From: Streptomyces sp. NRRL F-6676
GTDB lineage: Bacteria > Actinomycetota > Actinomycetes > Streptomycetales > Streptomycetaceae
Assembly (NCBI RefSeq): GCF_000725625.1
Contig: NZ_JOHS01000014.1
Span: 124,001 to 188,000, forward strand
Direction of reading: 5' to 3'
Length of the DNA: 64,000 nucleotides
The translations under genes were made by a program, and so were the position numbers. Below, piece by piece: positions 1 through 8,520 of this stretch. Under the pieces are notes generated by a model. It saw only the letters and a list, made by a program, of their open reading frames with translations. It had not been told where the DNA came from and ran no database searches. Positions within the stretch are counted from its first letter, which is position 1, and each line of letters begins with the position of its first letter.

Positions 1-787
1 GTCCGACCACGCCCGTGCCCTCGACGACACCCGCGTACATATGAGGAGTCCCGGAGGCGAGCAGCGGCTCGGCGGCGGCCGGGTCCGGGGCGTGGACGGC
101 GAGCCCGTCGCGCGGGGCGAGAACCACCAGGTGCAGACCGGGGTCGGCCGCACCGCCGGTGCCTGCGGCGGTGGGCCGGCGACCCCGGGGCCGGTCGGGC
201 GCCGCCCGGCGCACCGCCCGCCGGGCCGCCTCGTCCCGGCGTTCGCCGACCGACTCTGCCGGCAGCCCGCCCGGCGCCACGTCCCACGGCTCGACCCGCC
301 CGATGTCCCGCACCTCCACCTCACCCACCCCCGCGCCCGCCAGTAGCGAGGCCAGAACGACGCCGACCCGTCCGGCCCCTCTGACCTGCACCCGCAGCGA
401 CCGGCGGGCGGCGAGCCGGCTCAGCCCGGCGCCCGGCTCGCGGGCGACGAGCGACAGGGAGGCGAGGTCGGGCCGGAGCCGGTCCAGGACCTCCTTCTTC
501 CCCCGCAGCTCGGCACCCTCCGGGCCGCCGCCCGTCGCGTCGTCCAGCAGGCCCGACGCCGAGAGCCGTGCCACGAGCGTGTCCACATGGCCGTCCGGCA
601 GACCCATCCGCCGGCTCTCGTCCCGCAACAGGGGCAGCCCCCGGGTGCCGTCGAGCAGGCCGAGCAGACTGCCCGTCGCCGTGTCCACCGGTCCCACCAC
701 CATGGCGTGCGCGGGAGCCATCCCGAACTGCACGGTGTTCAGATCACGCCAGCCGCGCCGCAGCGCGGGCTTCACCATCGGATGCAT
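1..787 (-). CDS. ThiF/E1-like adenylyltransferase-family protein, 3' end outside window
   Basis: The reverse strand is open from an ATG at 787 (MHPMVKPALRRG) to the left edge, giving 262 residues with no stop. The start has a good ribosome site (GGGGGA, 5 nt upstream). A glycine-rich turn, RGAGRVGVVLASLLAGAGVG, followed by an acidic strand (VEVRDIGRV) is the nucleotide-binding start of a ThiF/MoeB/E1 Rossmann fold. About 125 residues without obvious motifs precede it. E1 enzymes activate a C-terminal carboxylate or a sulfur carrier. The classic GxGGxG is GAGRVG here, and the catalytic Arg/Lys/Cys region lies outside the window or in the divergent part, so activity cannot be judged. It diverges from the YgjP-like gene. 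The ThiF-fold assignment is fairly sure; the substrate is unknown. Confidence 0.7.
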   Translation of the reverse strand, partial: MHPMVKPALRRGWRDLNTVQFGMAPAHAMVVGPVDTATGSLLGLLDGTRGLPLLRDESRRMGLPDGHVDTLVARLSASGLLDDATGGGPEGAELRGKKEVLDRLRPDLASLSLVAREPGAGLSRLAARRSLRVQVRGAGRVGVVLASLLAGAGVGEVEVRDIGRVEPWDVAPGGLPAESVGERRDEAARRAVRRAAPDRPRGRRPTAAGTGGAADPGLHLVVLAPRDGLAVHAPDPAAAEPLLASGTPHMYAGVVEGTGVVG

Positions 788-997
788 CACAGTCCCCCGT
801 AGTCGTGTCGTCGGGTGTTCATCGACGAGTGCCAGCATGCCGCGCCGGCGGCGGACCGTGCCCCGAGTTGTCCACAGGCGCGGGCATTCGTCGTACAGGT
901 CCTATAAGTCGTACCGGTTGCGTGGGCGAGTCCGGGCCACTCGCCAACCGCGTCCGGAAGGAGGACTTCCTCCCCGCGCAGCGGGTAACGTCTGGGC

Positions 998-1594
998 GTG
1001 CCCGCCGATCCACCGCACCGCGCAGCCGAACCACCGCGCAGCACGACGAGCCCGCCGCTGGGCGGCCCGGCGACGAGCGCGATCGAGGTGCGCAGAAGCG
1101 CGCGACGGCGCCGAACGGTCTCCGCGTACCGCGAGGGCGATCGCACCGTCGTGCTCATCCCCGCCCGGATGTCCGAGGCGGAGGAACAGCGCTGGGTCAC
1201 CGTCATGCTCGACAAACTGGCCGCCCAGGAGAGCAGGCGCAGACTGGGCGACGCCGAACTGGCCGAACGCGCCGAGCGGCTGTCGGTGCAGTACTTCGAG
1301 GGCCGGGCCCGGCCCACCAGCGTCCGCTGGGTCACCAACCAGAACACCCGCTGGGGCTCCTGCACCCCCGCCGAGGGCAGCATCCGCCTCTCGCACCGCC
1401 TGCGGGACATGCCCGAGTACGTCGTCGACTACGTCCTCCTGCACGAACTCGCGCATCTGCTGGTCCCCGGGCACGGGCCCCGTTTCTGGCGGCTCCTGGA
1501 GGCCTATCCGCGTACGGAGCGGGCCCGCGGCTACCTCGAGGGGGTCGCGGCCGCCGGACGGCTGCCGCACCAGCCCGAACCGCCGGGCGCATAG
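998..1594 (+). CDS. YgjP/DUF45-type M48-like metallopeptidase
   Basis: This is a 198-residue soluble protein. It carries the zincin motif HELAHLLVPGHGPRFW at about 151-166, in which HELAH supplies two metal histidines and the GHGPRFW histidine the third. Upstream is the family signature NTRWGSC (about 122-128). Both together define the YgjP/WLM-like (DUF45) predicted metal-dependent hydrolases. The physiological substrate of this family is not established. The GTG at 998 is the first start in frame; its ribosome site is weak and an internal start nearer residue 25 is possible because the first 30 residues are low-complexity. It diverges from the ThiF-like gene across a 210-bp spacer in which I see no convincing promoter. 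Confidence 0.85.
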   Translation: MPADPPHRAAEPPRSTTSPPLGGPATSAIEVRRSARRRRTVSAYREGDRTVVLIPARMSEAEEQRWVTVMLDKLAAQESRRRLGDAELAERAERLSVQYFEGRARPTSVRWVTNQNTRWGSCTPAEGSIRLSHRLRDMPEYVVDYVLLHELAHLLVPGHGPRFWRLLEAYPRTERARGYLEGVAAAGRLPHQPEPPGA

Positions 1595-1742
1595 CCGCGC
1601 GGCGGTTCCGCGGCGTCCGGCGGACAGTTCCGGACCCGGGCCCGGTTGTGTACCGGGTCTGTACCGGCTTCCTCCGATGTCGGACTTTGCCGTTAGCCTG
1701 GCGCGACGCACTCGCACTCGGGATGGGGGACGGTCGTTACGC

Positions 1743-3491
1743 ATGGCCAGGGAATTCCAACGCGGCCACAAGGCCAGGATCAGTGACCTCACCGCGGGAA
1801 CGGATCTGTACGTGGGCGTGCAGATCGCCGGTCCCGGACTGACGTTCGACATCAGCTGCTTCGGGCTCGACGCCGACGAGCGGCTCTCGGACGATCGGTA
1901 CTTCGTCTTCTTCAACCAGCCGAAGACGCCCGAGGAGTCCATTCAGCTGCTCGGCGCCCAGGCGGGCGACACGGAGTCCTTCCGGGTGACGCTGGACCGG
2001 ATCCCGCCGCAGATCCAGAAACTGTCGTTCACCGCGACACTCGACGGCGGCGGCCAGATGTCGCAGATCGGCCCCGGCTATCTGCGCATCGTCGCGGGCG
2101 GCGAGGAGGTCGCCCGCTACCCGTTCAGCGGCTCCGAGTTCAGTACGGAGCGGGCCGTCATGCTCGGCGACTTCTACCTCAAGGACGTCTGGCGGTTCGC
2201 GGCCGTCGGCCAGGGCTTCGACGGCGGACTCGACGCGCTGCTGAAGAACTTCGGCGGCGAGGTGCTCGACGAGGAGGAGCCGGCCTCGCAGCAGCAGCAG
2301 CCGCAGTCCGGCGCCGCCCCCGGCTTCGCCCCGCCGCCCCAGGCCGCCGCACCCCCGGCCTTCGGCGCCCCCGCCGCCCCGGCGGCACCGCAGCCCCCAG
2401 CACCCGCACCGGCCCCCGTTCCGCCCCCGGCCCCCGCGCCGCAGCCCGTACCGCAGGGCTTCGCACCGCCCCAGGGCGGCGGCACGCCACCGCCCGCCCC
2501 GGCGCCCGCGCCCCCGGTGCACGCCGCGCCGACCATCGTCGCGCCGCTGAACACTCCGCCCGCCGGCACGGTGCCGCCTCCCGCCCCCGCCCCGTACGCG
2601 CAGCCGCCCGGTCCTCCCGGCCCGCCGCCCGGCTACGGTCAGCAGCCGCCCGCCCCGTCGGCCCCGATGCCGCCCGGCTACGGCCAGCAGGGCCCGCCCG
2701 CGCCCCCCGGCTACGGGCAGCCCCCGCAGGCGCCGCCCGGCTACGGCCAGATCCCCGGCCAGCCCGGAGCCCCGGGCGCCCCCGGCGCGCCCGCCCCCTA
2801 CGGCATGCCCACGGGCGCCCCACAGGGCGGCGCGGGCGTCACCGCCGCGCTCCAGGCGTACCGCGAGGCCCCCACCGGTCAGCGCTGGACGCAGCAGAAC
2901 AAGAAGCTCGTCCGCGTCGACCTCGGCGTCGGCGGCCAGCCCGTGCTCGCCCGCCAGGGCAGCATGGTGCTGTACCAGGGCAAGGTCGACTTCGGCTACA
3001 AGGGCGCGGGCTTCGCCGGCCGCATCGTGGGCAACGCCACCGGCCAGGAGATGCAGCTCATGCGCTGCACCGGCCAGGGCCAGGTGTTCCTAGCCGAGGG
3101 CGCCGCCCATCTGCACCCCGTCGAGCTCCAGGGCGACGCGATCTGCGTCTCCGCGGAGAACGTCCTCGCCTTCGACGAGTCCCTCCAGTACGAGGTCCGC
3201 CGCATCGAGGGCCACGGCATCCCCGGCGGCGCGCTGTTCACCATGCAGTTCCAGGGCACGGGCACCCTCGTCGTCAAGACGCACGGCACGCCGGTGGTGC
3301 TCCCGGTGACCCCGACCACGTTCGCCGACTGCAACGCGGTCGTCGCCTGGTCCGCCGCCTCCCAGGTGATCGTCTCCAGCCAGGTGCGGATGCGCCGCAA
3401 CGCCTACCCCGGGGACACCGGCGAGAGCGTCAACCTGCAATTCCGCGGCGCGCCCGGCAACTTCATCGTCGTCCAGCCGTACGAGGTCTAG
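1743..3491 (+). CDS. TerD domain - proline-rich linker - AIM24 fusion protein
   Basis: This is a 582-residue protein with three parts. Residues 1-180 form a TerD/CABP Ca2+-binding fold (MAREFQRGHKARISDL, acidic DLYVG and DADERLSDDRYFVFFNQ segments). Residues 181-365 are a Pro/Ala/Gly/Gln linker with repeated PPGYGQ units. Residues 370-582 are an AIM24 (TspB-like) beta-helical domain (MQLMRCTGQGQVFLAEGA, VLAFDESLQYEV, VVAWSA). The ATG at 1743 follows GGGGGA; the open frame upstream of it has no family similarity. TerD proteins bind calcium and belong to the phage, stress and tellurite Ter systems. AIM24 has no proven enzymatic role. Two stand-alone AIM24 genes follow within 20 nt, suggesting one operon and possibly one assembly. 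No signal peptide or membrane helix is visible. Confidence 0.9.
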   Translation: MAREFQRGHKARISDLTAGTDLYVGVQIAGPGLTFDISCFGLDADERLSDDRYFVFFNQPKTPEESIQLLGAQAGDTESFRVTLDRIPPQIQKLSFTATLDGGGQMSQIGPGYLRIVAGGEEVARYPFSGSEFSTERAVMLGDFYLKDVWRFAAVGQGFDGGLDALLKNFGGEVLDEEEPASQQQQPQSGAAPGFAPPPQAAAPPAFGAPAAPAAPQPPAPAPAPVPPPAPAPQPVPQGFAPPQGGGTPPPAPAPAPPVHAAPTIVAPLNTPPAGTVPPPAPAPYAQPPGPPGPPPGYGQQPPAPSAPMPPGYGQQGPPAPPGYGQPPQAPPGYGQIPGQPGAPGAPGAPAPYGMPTGAPQGGAGVTAALQAYREAPTGQRWTQQNKKLVRVDLGVGGQPVLARQGSMVLYQGKVDFGYKGAGFAGRIVGNATGQEMQLMRCTGQGQVFLAEGAAHLHPVELQGDAICVSAENVLAFDESLQYEVRRIEGHGIPGGALFTMQFQGTGTLVVKTHGTPVVLPVTPTTFADCNAVVAWSAASQVIVSSQVRMRRNAYPGDTGESVNLQFRGAPGNFIVVQPYEV

Positions 3492-3502
3492 GGGAGCCCG
3501 TC

Positions 3503-4183
3503 ATGAACCAGCCACTCGCGGGCTACGCCCCCGCACCCGTCACCGCCCGCATGGAGAACCACGGCAGCCACATGCTCAAGGTCGCCATGCAGAGCGGAAG
3601 CGACCTCCTCGCGCGCGTGGGCTCGATGGTCGCCTACGAGGGATTCATCCAGTACGAGCCCAACCCGCCGGCCGTCCGGCAGATCGCCCGCGACTGGGCC
3701 ACCGGCGAGGGCGCGCCCCTGATGAAGTGCTCGGGCGACGGACTGCTCTACCTCGCCGACTACGGCGCGGACGTCGTCGTCATCAACCTCAACGGTGACG
3801 CGATCTCCGTCAACGCCACCAATCTGCTCGCCTTCGACGCACACCTGTCGTGGGGTGTCGAACGCGTCAAGGGGCTCGCCAAGTTCGCCGGGCAGGGCCT
3901 GTGGAACACCAAGATCTCCGGGCAGGGCTGGGTGGCGCTGACCTCCCGGGGCACCCCGATCGTCGTCGACTGCGGCGGCGGCGAGGACGAGACGTACGTC
4001 GACCCCGACGCGCTCGTCGCCTGGTCCCCGAACCTCAAGGTGAAGGGAAAGCGCAGCTTCAAGGCGTCCTCGCTGATCGGGCGGGGCAGCGGCGAGGCCT
4101 ATCAGATGGCGTTCTCCGGGCAGGGCATCGTCGTGGTGCAGCCCAGCGAGGACAGCACCGACCGCCTCCGGATCCGGGGCTGA
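3503..4183 (+). CDS. AIM24 family protein (first stand-alone copy)
   Basis: A 226-residue protein made almost entirely of an AIM24 domain: an early RVGSMVAYEGFIQYE segment, GDGLLYLADYGADVVVINL, NLLAFDAHLSWGVERVK, GWVALTSRGTPIVVDCG and a terminal GIVVVQPSE strand. It matches the third domain of the preceding gene segment by segment. It starts 11 nt after the TerD-AIM24 stop, behind GGGGAG, so co-translation is likely. A polar insertion of about 10 residues (NPPAVRQIARDW) after the first strand pair distinguishes it from the neighbouring copies. AIM24 proteins are beta-rich, and the mitochondrial member helps assemble inner-membrane complexes; the bacterial function is unknown. Confidence 0.88.
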   Translation: MNQPLAGYAPAPVTARMENHGSHMLKVAMQSGSDLLARVGSMVAYEGFIQYEPNPPAVRQIARDWATGEGAPLMKCSGDGLLYLADYGADVVVINLNGDAISVNATNLLAFDAHLSWGVERVKGLAKFAGQGLWNTKISGQGWVALTSRGTPIVVDCGGGEDETYVDPDALVAWSPNLKVKGKRSFKASSLIGRGSGEAYQMAFSGQGIVVVQPSEDSTDRLRIRG

Positions 4184-4201
4184 GGGGGAGCGACACACAC
4201 C

Positions 4202-4957
4202 ATGCAGAGTTCTCTTTTCGCCCACAACGACCAGCAGAGCCAGGAGCGCTACAGCCTGCAGAATGCGCAACTGCTGCGCGTCGTCCTGGAGGGGCACGAC
4301 GACCTCCTGGCCCGCAAGGGCACGATGGTCGCCTACCAGGGGCTCGTCGAGTTCGACGCCGAGTACCAGCACGGCGGTCGGCGGCGCGCGCGTGCGCACA
4401 CCGGCGAGGGCCTGGACCTGATGCGCTGCCACGGCCAGGGCACCGTCTACCTCGCCAACCTGGCCCAGTACGTGCACCTGGTGGACGTCGAGCAGGACGG
4501 CCTCACCGTCGACAGCGCCTACGTCCTCGCCATGGACTCCTCGCTGCACCACGAGGTCATCGCCGTCGACAGCCAGTACGGCATCTCCGGCTCCGGCAAG
4601 TACCAGCTCAACATCACCGGACACGGCAAGGTCGCCCTGATGACCTCCGGCGCCCCGCTGATGATGCAGGTCACGCCCGACAAGTACGTCAACTGCGACG
4701 CCGACGCCATCGTCGCCTGGTCCACCGGGCTGCGCGTGCAGATGCAGGCCCAGACGCACTCCTCGGGGGTGTGGCGGCGCCGCGGCAACACCGGTGAGGG
4801 CTGGGAGCTCAGCTTCATGGGCAGCGGCTACGCGCTCGTCCAGCCCAGCGAGCTGCTGCCGCCGCAGAACGCGGTGATCGGCCAGGGGCTCGCCGCTCAG
4901 TTCGGCATGGGCCAGCAGGGCGCGCGCGGGCAGAACCAGGGCAACGTCTGGAGCTGA
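4202..4957 (+). CDS. AIM24 family protein (second stand-alone copy)
   Basis: A 251-residue AIM24 protein, the last gene of the TerD-AIM24 operon, starting 18 nt after the previous stop with GGGGGAG about 10 nt before ATG. The signature segments RKGTMVAYQGLVEFD, GQGTVYLANLAQYVHLVDV, YVLAMDSSLHHEV, GKVALMTSGAPLMMQV and SGYALVQPSELL line up with the other two copies. An Arg-rich insertion (HGGRRRARAHTGEG) sits where the sister protein has an acidic or polar one. The C-terminal 30 residues are Gly/Gln-rich and probably disordered. Three diverged copies retained side by side suggest a hetero-oligomer rather than redundancy (inference). Confidence 0.88.
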   Translation: MQSSLFAHNDQQSQERYSLQNAQLLRVVLEGHDDLLARKGTMVAYQGLVEFDAEYQHGGRRRARAHTGEGLDLMRCHGQGTVYLANLAQYVHLVDVEQDGLTVDSAYVLAMDSSLHHEVIAVDSQYGISGSGKYQLNITGHGKVALMTSGAPLMMQVTPDKYVNCDADAIVAWSTGLRVQMQAQTHSSGVWRRRGNTGEGWELSFMGSGYALVQPSELLPPQNAVIGQGLAAQFGMGQQGARGQNQGNVWS

Positions 4958-4972
4958 CCCCGGCAGACAGCG

Positions 4973-5005
4973 GTAAGGGGCGCCCGCCATGGCGGACGCC
5001 CCTTA
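4973..5005. terminator. bidirectional terminator between AIM24 operon and NUDIX gene
   Basis: Arms GTAAGGGGCG (4973-4982) and CGCCCCTTAC (4996-5005) pair perfectly, and the interior CCGCC/GGCGG can extend the stem past a one-base bulge. It lies 15 nt after the AIM24 stop and 40 nt beyond the convergent NUDIX stop. Immediately downstream (5008-5042) is a short direct repeat of GTGCCCGGTACTC-like 13-mers. Confidence 0.65.
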
Positions 5006-5045
5006 CTCGTGCCTGGTACTTGTGCCCGGTACTCGTGCCCGGCCG

Positions 5046-5573
5046 TCAGAGTCCGGCCCGCGTCGCCTCCAGCAGCCGGACGACCGAGTCGTCCGCCACG
5101 TCCGCCACCGCGTCGTACGGGAACCAGCGCAGGTCGAGCGACTCCTCGCTGATCGCCTCGACCGCCCCCTCGGGGGCGAGGGCCGCGTACTGCACGTCGA
5201 GGTGCCACGCGCACGGCGTGTGGTGCCGGTCCAGCCGCACCGGCCCGCCCGGCAGCAGCGTCAGCCCCGCGATACCGGACTCCTCCGTCGCCTCGCGCAG
5301 CGCGGACGCCGCCAGGGAGGCGTCCTCGGGCTCGCAGTGGCCGCCCATCTGCAACCAGATGCGCAGCTTCCGGTGCAGGGTCAGCAGGACCCGCCCGCGT
5401 GAGGGGTCGATCACCATGGCGCTCGCCGTGAGATGCCCGTCCCGGCAGGCCTTCCACATGCCGTCCGGATGAGCCGCGAGGTGGTCCAGGTAGAGCCGGC
5501 GCAGCGCGTCCTGCTCCGGGTCCCGGTCCTCGTAGCCCTTGAGGACCAGGACCGCGTCGTCGTGCAGGCTCAC
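5046..5573 (-). CDS. NUDIX hydrolase
   Basis: A 175-residue protein with a complete Nudix box, GHCEPEDASLAASALREATEESG (about 95-117). The REATEESG glutamates coordinate the catalytic Mg2+ for hydrolysis of a nucleoside diphosphate-X. The N-terminal 50 residues (DPEQDALRRLYLDHLAAHPDGMWKACR) form the helical extension seen in actinobacterial members. The substrate cannot be told from sequence. The GTG start overlaps the stop of the upstream zincin-like gene by 4 nt (GTGA), so the two are translationally coupled and probably share a promoter near 7.1 kb. It ends convergent with the AIM24 operon. Confidence 0.88.
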   Translation of the reverse strand: MSLHDDAVLVLKGYEDRDPEQDALRRLYLDHLAAHPDGMWKACRDGHLTASAMVIDPSRGRVLLTLHRKLRIWLQMGGHCEPEDASLAASALREATEESGIAGLTLLPGGPVRLDRHHTPCAWHLDVQYAALAPEGAVEAISEESLDLRWFPYDAVADVADDSVVRLLEATRAGL

Positions 5574-7066
5574 TCGGCGCCGTCGCCCTTGCTGTCGTTC
5601 TCGCCCTTGCCGTTGCCCTTGTCGCCCTTGTCGCCCTTGTCGTCGGTCGCGTCCGCGGAGCCGCCGTCGTCCTTGTTCAGGTCGGGCTTCGCGTCGGGCT
5701 TGTGCGCCGCCTCGCCGAGCATCTTGTCCAGCTCGGAGAAGTCCAGCTGCTCGTGGTGGACGAAACCATCCGGGTCGTCCAGGTCGGAGGCGTTCGGCAG
5801 CATGTCAGGGTGCGCCCACAGCGCGTCCCGGCCGTCCACGCCGCGTGCGTCGGTCAGCGACGCCCACAGCCGGGAGGCGTCCCGCAGCCGGCGCGGACGC
5901 AGCTGAAGACCGATCAGCGTGGCGAACGTCTGCTCGGCCGGGCCGCCCGAGGCGCGGCGCCTGCGCAGCGTCTCGCGCAGCGCGTCCGCCGACGACAGGC
6001 GAGGCTTGGCCGCCGCGTGCACCACCGCGTCCACCCAGCCCTCGACCAGCGCCAGCGCCGTCTCCAGGCGGGCCAGGGCGGCCTTCTGCTCCGGGGTGTC
6101 CTCCGGCTGGAACATGCCCTGCTGGAGCGCCTGCTGCAACTCCTCGGGGTTCTGCGGGTCGAACTGGCCGACCACGTCCTCCAGCTTCGCGGTGTCGACC
6201 TTGATCCCGCGCGCGTACCCCTCGACGGCACCGAAGAGGTGCGAGCGCAGCCACGGCACATGGGCGAAAAGGCGCTGGTGGGCGGCCTCGCGCAGGGCCA
6301 GGTACAGCCGCACCTCCTCCATCGGCACGCCCAGGTCCTTGCCGAAGCCCTCGATGTTGAGCGGCAGCAGCGCGGCTTTGCCGGCCGGGCCGAGCGGCAG
6401 GCCGATGTCGGTCGAGCCGACGACCTCGCCCGCGAGCACGCCGACGGCCTGCCCGATCTGCGTGCCGAACATGGCGCCGCCCATCGAGCGCATCATGCCG
6501 ATGAGGGGACCGGCCATCGCCTGCATCTCCTCCGGCAGGACGTCGCCCATGGCCGCGCCGACGCGTTCGGCGACCGGGTCCACCAGGTCCTTCCACACCG
6601 GCAGCGTCGCCTCGACCCACTCCGCGCGGCTCCAGGCCACGGCGGTGCCCGCACCCGACGGCAGGGACGTCGCGTCGTCGAGCCACAGGTCGGCCAGCCG
6701 GACGGCCTCCTGGACCGCCGCACGCTCGGCGGGGCCCACGCTCGCGTCCTTGGTGCCGTTCGGTGCGCCCTGGGCGACCGTCTGGCGGGCGATCTGCTGG
6801 GCCATGTCCCAGTTCACCGGCCCGCCCTCGTAGGAGAGCATCTGGCCGAGCTGCTGGAACGCGGCCCCCAGATCGCTGGGGTTCAGGGAACCGAACATCG
6901 CTGCGAACGGGTTGTCGGCGCCGGCGCCGCCGGCTCCGGGCGACCCGAAACCGAACGGATTGGCCGGTCCCTGACCACCACCGCTCTGCTGGTCCTTCTT
7001 CTTGCCCTCGTCGCCGTCGTCCGGCTCCTCCGGCGGAAGGCCGAATCCGAATGGGGTGTCACTCAC
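5570..7066 (-). CDS. zincin-like (DUF2342 / PF10103) protein
   Basis: A 498-residue protein. A Gly/Asp-rich N-terminus with a repeated NPFGFG motif (residues 1-55) leads into the DUF2342 core (NPSDLGAAFQQLGQMLSYEGGPVNWD, GFGKDLGVPMEEVRLYLALREAAHQRLF). The tail from about 440 is highly charged (KGDKGDKGNGKGENDSKGDGAE) and probably disordered. The GTG at 7066 follows GAGGAA by 4 nt. The family is annotated as zinc-dependent metallopeptidase-like because of a helix with a metal motif; here that helix reads REAAH, without the first histidine of HExxH, so protease activity is doubtful. It is the first gene of a two-gene unit with the NUDIX hydrolase and diverges from the SDR gene. Confidence 0.8.
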   Translation of the reverse strand: MSDTPFGFGLPPEEPDDGDEGKKKDQQSGGGQGPANPFGFGSPGAGGAGADNPFAAMFGSLNPSDLGAAFQQLGQMLSYEGGPVNWDMAQQIARQTVAQGAPNGTKDASVGPAERAAVQEAVRLADLWLDDATSLPSGAGTAVAWSRAEWVEATLPVWKDLVDPVAERVGAAMGDVLPEEMQAMAGPLIGMMRSMGGAMFGTQIGQAVGVLAGEVVGSTDIGLPLGPAGKAALLPLNIEGFGKDLGVPMEEVRLYLALREAAHQRLFAHVPWLRSHLFGAVEGYARGIKVDTAKLEDVVGQFDPQNPEELQQALQQGMFQPEDTPEQKAALARLETALALVEGWVDAVVHAAAKPRLSSADALRETLRRRRASGGPAEQTFATLIGLQLRPRRLRDASRLWASLTDARGVDGRDALWAHPDMLPNASDLDDPDGFVHHEQLDFSELDKMLGEAAHKPDAKPDLNKDDGGSADATDDKGDKGDKGNGKGENDSKGDGAE

Positions 7067-7273
7067 GGGGTTCCTCGGCTGGTTGGGCCACCGGCTCTCA
7101 CTCCGGCGGCTGGCTGCCCGACAACACCACCCAGCGTAGACACCTGGACCGGTTCGGGCCTCGGTGCGTCGCCGACTCCTGGGCTGCGGCAGGATGGATG
7201 CCACCCGGTGCGCACGCGTCCACCGCCTGCGTACCGTCGCGCTCGTACTGAAGACAACCGCTGGAGACGCCCG

Positions 7274-8383
7274 GTGAGTTCCCCAGATCCACAGGTTCGC
7301 GCAGCGCGAAACCACACAACCGGCCCGGCCGGCCGCGGCCCCGTCGTCGCGGTCACCGGTGCCGCGACCGGGGTCGGAGCCCTGCTCACCGAGCGGCTCG
7401 CCGCCTCGGACGAGATCGGAGAGGTGATCGCGCTCGACGAGCGGCGCGGCGAGTGCGCCGCCGCCCAGTGGCACGTCCTCGACGTGCGCGACCCGGCCAT
7501 CGCGGAGAAGCTGCGCGGCGCGGACGTCGTCGTCCACCTGGCGCTCGACCTGGATCTCGAGACCGACGCGGCCGCCCGTACGGCCTACAACGTCCGGGGG
7601 ACGCAGACCGTGCTGACCGCCGCCGCGGCCGCCGGGGTGCACCGGGTGGTGCTGTGCACCTCCGCGATGGTCTACGGGGCGCTGCCGGACAACGAGCTGC
7701 CGCTCTCCGAGGACGCCGAGCTGCGGGCCACCGCGGAGGCGACCGGGGTGGGCGACCTGCTGGAGATCGAACGGCTCGCCCGGCGGGCCCCGCGCGCACA
7801 CCCCGGGCTCAATGTGACCGTCGTCCGGCCCGCCGTCCTGGTCGGCGGCACGGACACCGCGCTGACCAGGTACTTCGAGTCGCCCCGGCTGCTCGTCGTC
7901 GCCGGGTCGCGGCCCGCCTGGCAGTTCTGCCACGTCGAGGACCTGTGCGGGGCGCTGGAGTACGCCGTCCTGGAGAAGGCCGACGGGGAACTCGCCGTCG
8001 GCTGCGACGGCTGGCTGGAGCAGGAGGAGGTCGAGGAACTCAGCGGCATCCGGCGCATGGAGCTGCCGTCGGCCGTGGCGCTGGGCGCGGCGGCGCGGCT
8101 GCACCGCATCGGGCTCACCCCGTCGCCCGCGGGCGACCTCGCCTACACGATGTACCCCTGGGTGGTGAGCGGGAGCCGGCTGCACGACGCGGGTTGGCGG
8201 CCGCGCTGGACCAACGAGGAGGTGCTCGCGGCGCTCCTGGAGGAGGTCTCCGGACGGCACACGGTGGCCGGACGGCGGCTGGGTCGCAAGGACGCGACGG
8301 CGGCGGGCGCGGCGGGGGCGACGGTGGCGCTGCTGGGCGCGGCGGCGGTCGTACGGCGGGCACGCAAGGCGCGACGGCGGTAG
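7274..8383 (+). CDS. NAD-dependent epimerase/dehydratase (extended SDR)
   Basis: A 369-residue protein. The Rossmann start VVAVTGAATGVGALLTERL (about 23-41) carries the TGxxxGxG nucleotide motif of extended short-chain dehydrogenases. DVVVHLALDLD and a YNVRGTQTVL segment follow. The catalytic Tyr lies in STSAMVYGA, but the usual YxxxK lysine is not obvious because the next residues are LPDNEL, so activity is uncertain. The C-terminus ends in an Ala/Gly stretch plus RRARKARRR, which may be a membrane or nucleic-acid contact. The GTG at 7274 has GGAG 7 nt upstream. Similar proteins in Streptomyces are annotated only as SDR family. It diverges from the zincin-like gene across 206 bp. Confidence 0.8.
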   Translation: MSSPDPQVRAARNHTTGPAGRGPVVAVTGAATGVGALLTERLAASDEIGEVIALDERRGECAAAQWHVLDVRDPAIAEKLRGADVVVHLALDLDLETDAAARTAYNVRGTQTVLTAAAAAGVHRVVLCTSAMVYGALPDNELPLSEDAELRATAEATGVGDLLEIERLARRAPRAHPGLNVTVVRPAVLVGGTDTALTRYFESPRLLVVAGSRPAWQFCHVEDLCGALEYAVLEKADGELAVGCDGWLEQEEVEELSGIRRMELPSAVALGAAARLHRIGLTPSPAGDLAYTMYPWVVSGSRLHDAGWRPRWTNEEVLAALLEEVSGRHTVAGRRLGRKDATAAGAAGATVALLGAAAVVRRARKARRR

Positions 8384-8520
8384 ACGGCCCGGGGGCGCGC
8401 CGGACGCCGGGCGCCGGGTCGGCACGGTCGGCGTCCTGGCGCCGGGGGTGCGCGGCCGGTGGCCGGGTGATCCGGTCGTACGTTCCCTGGTTGTCGGTGC
8501 CGTGCGGCACGATGGGGGGC

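Noticed and set aside
860..910. TTGTCC and TATAAG as a promoter for the YgjP-like gene
   Set aside because: The spacing is 29 nt, too long for any sigma-70-type promoter.
159..1742. Continuous plus-strand frame upstream of the TerD-AIM24 gene
   Set aside because: The translation is Arg/Pro/Ser-rich noise overlapping the ThiF-like gene and the YgjP-like gene, both of which carry real motifs. The TerD homology begins precisely at 1743.
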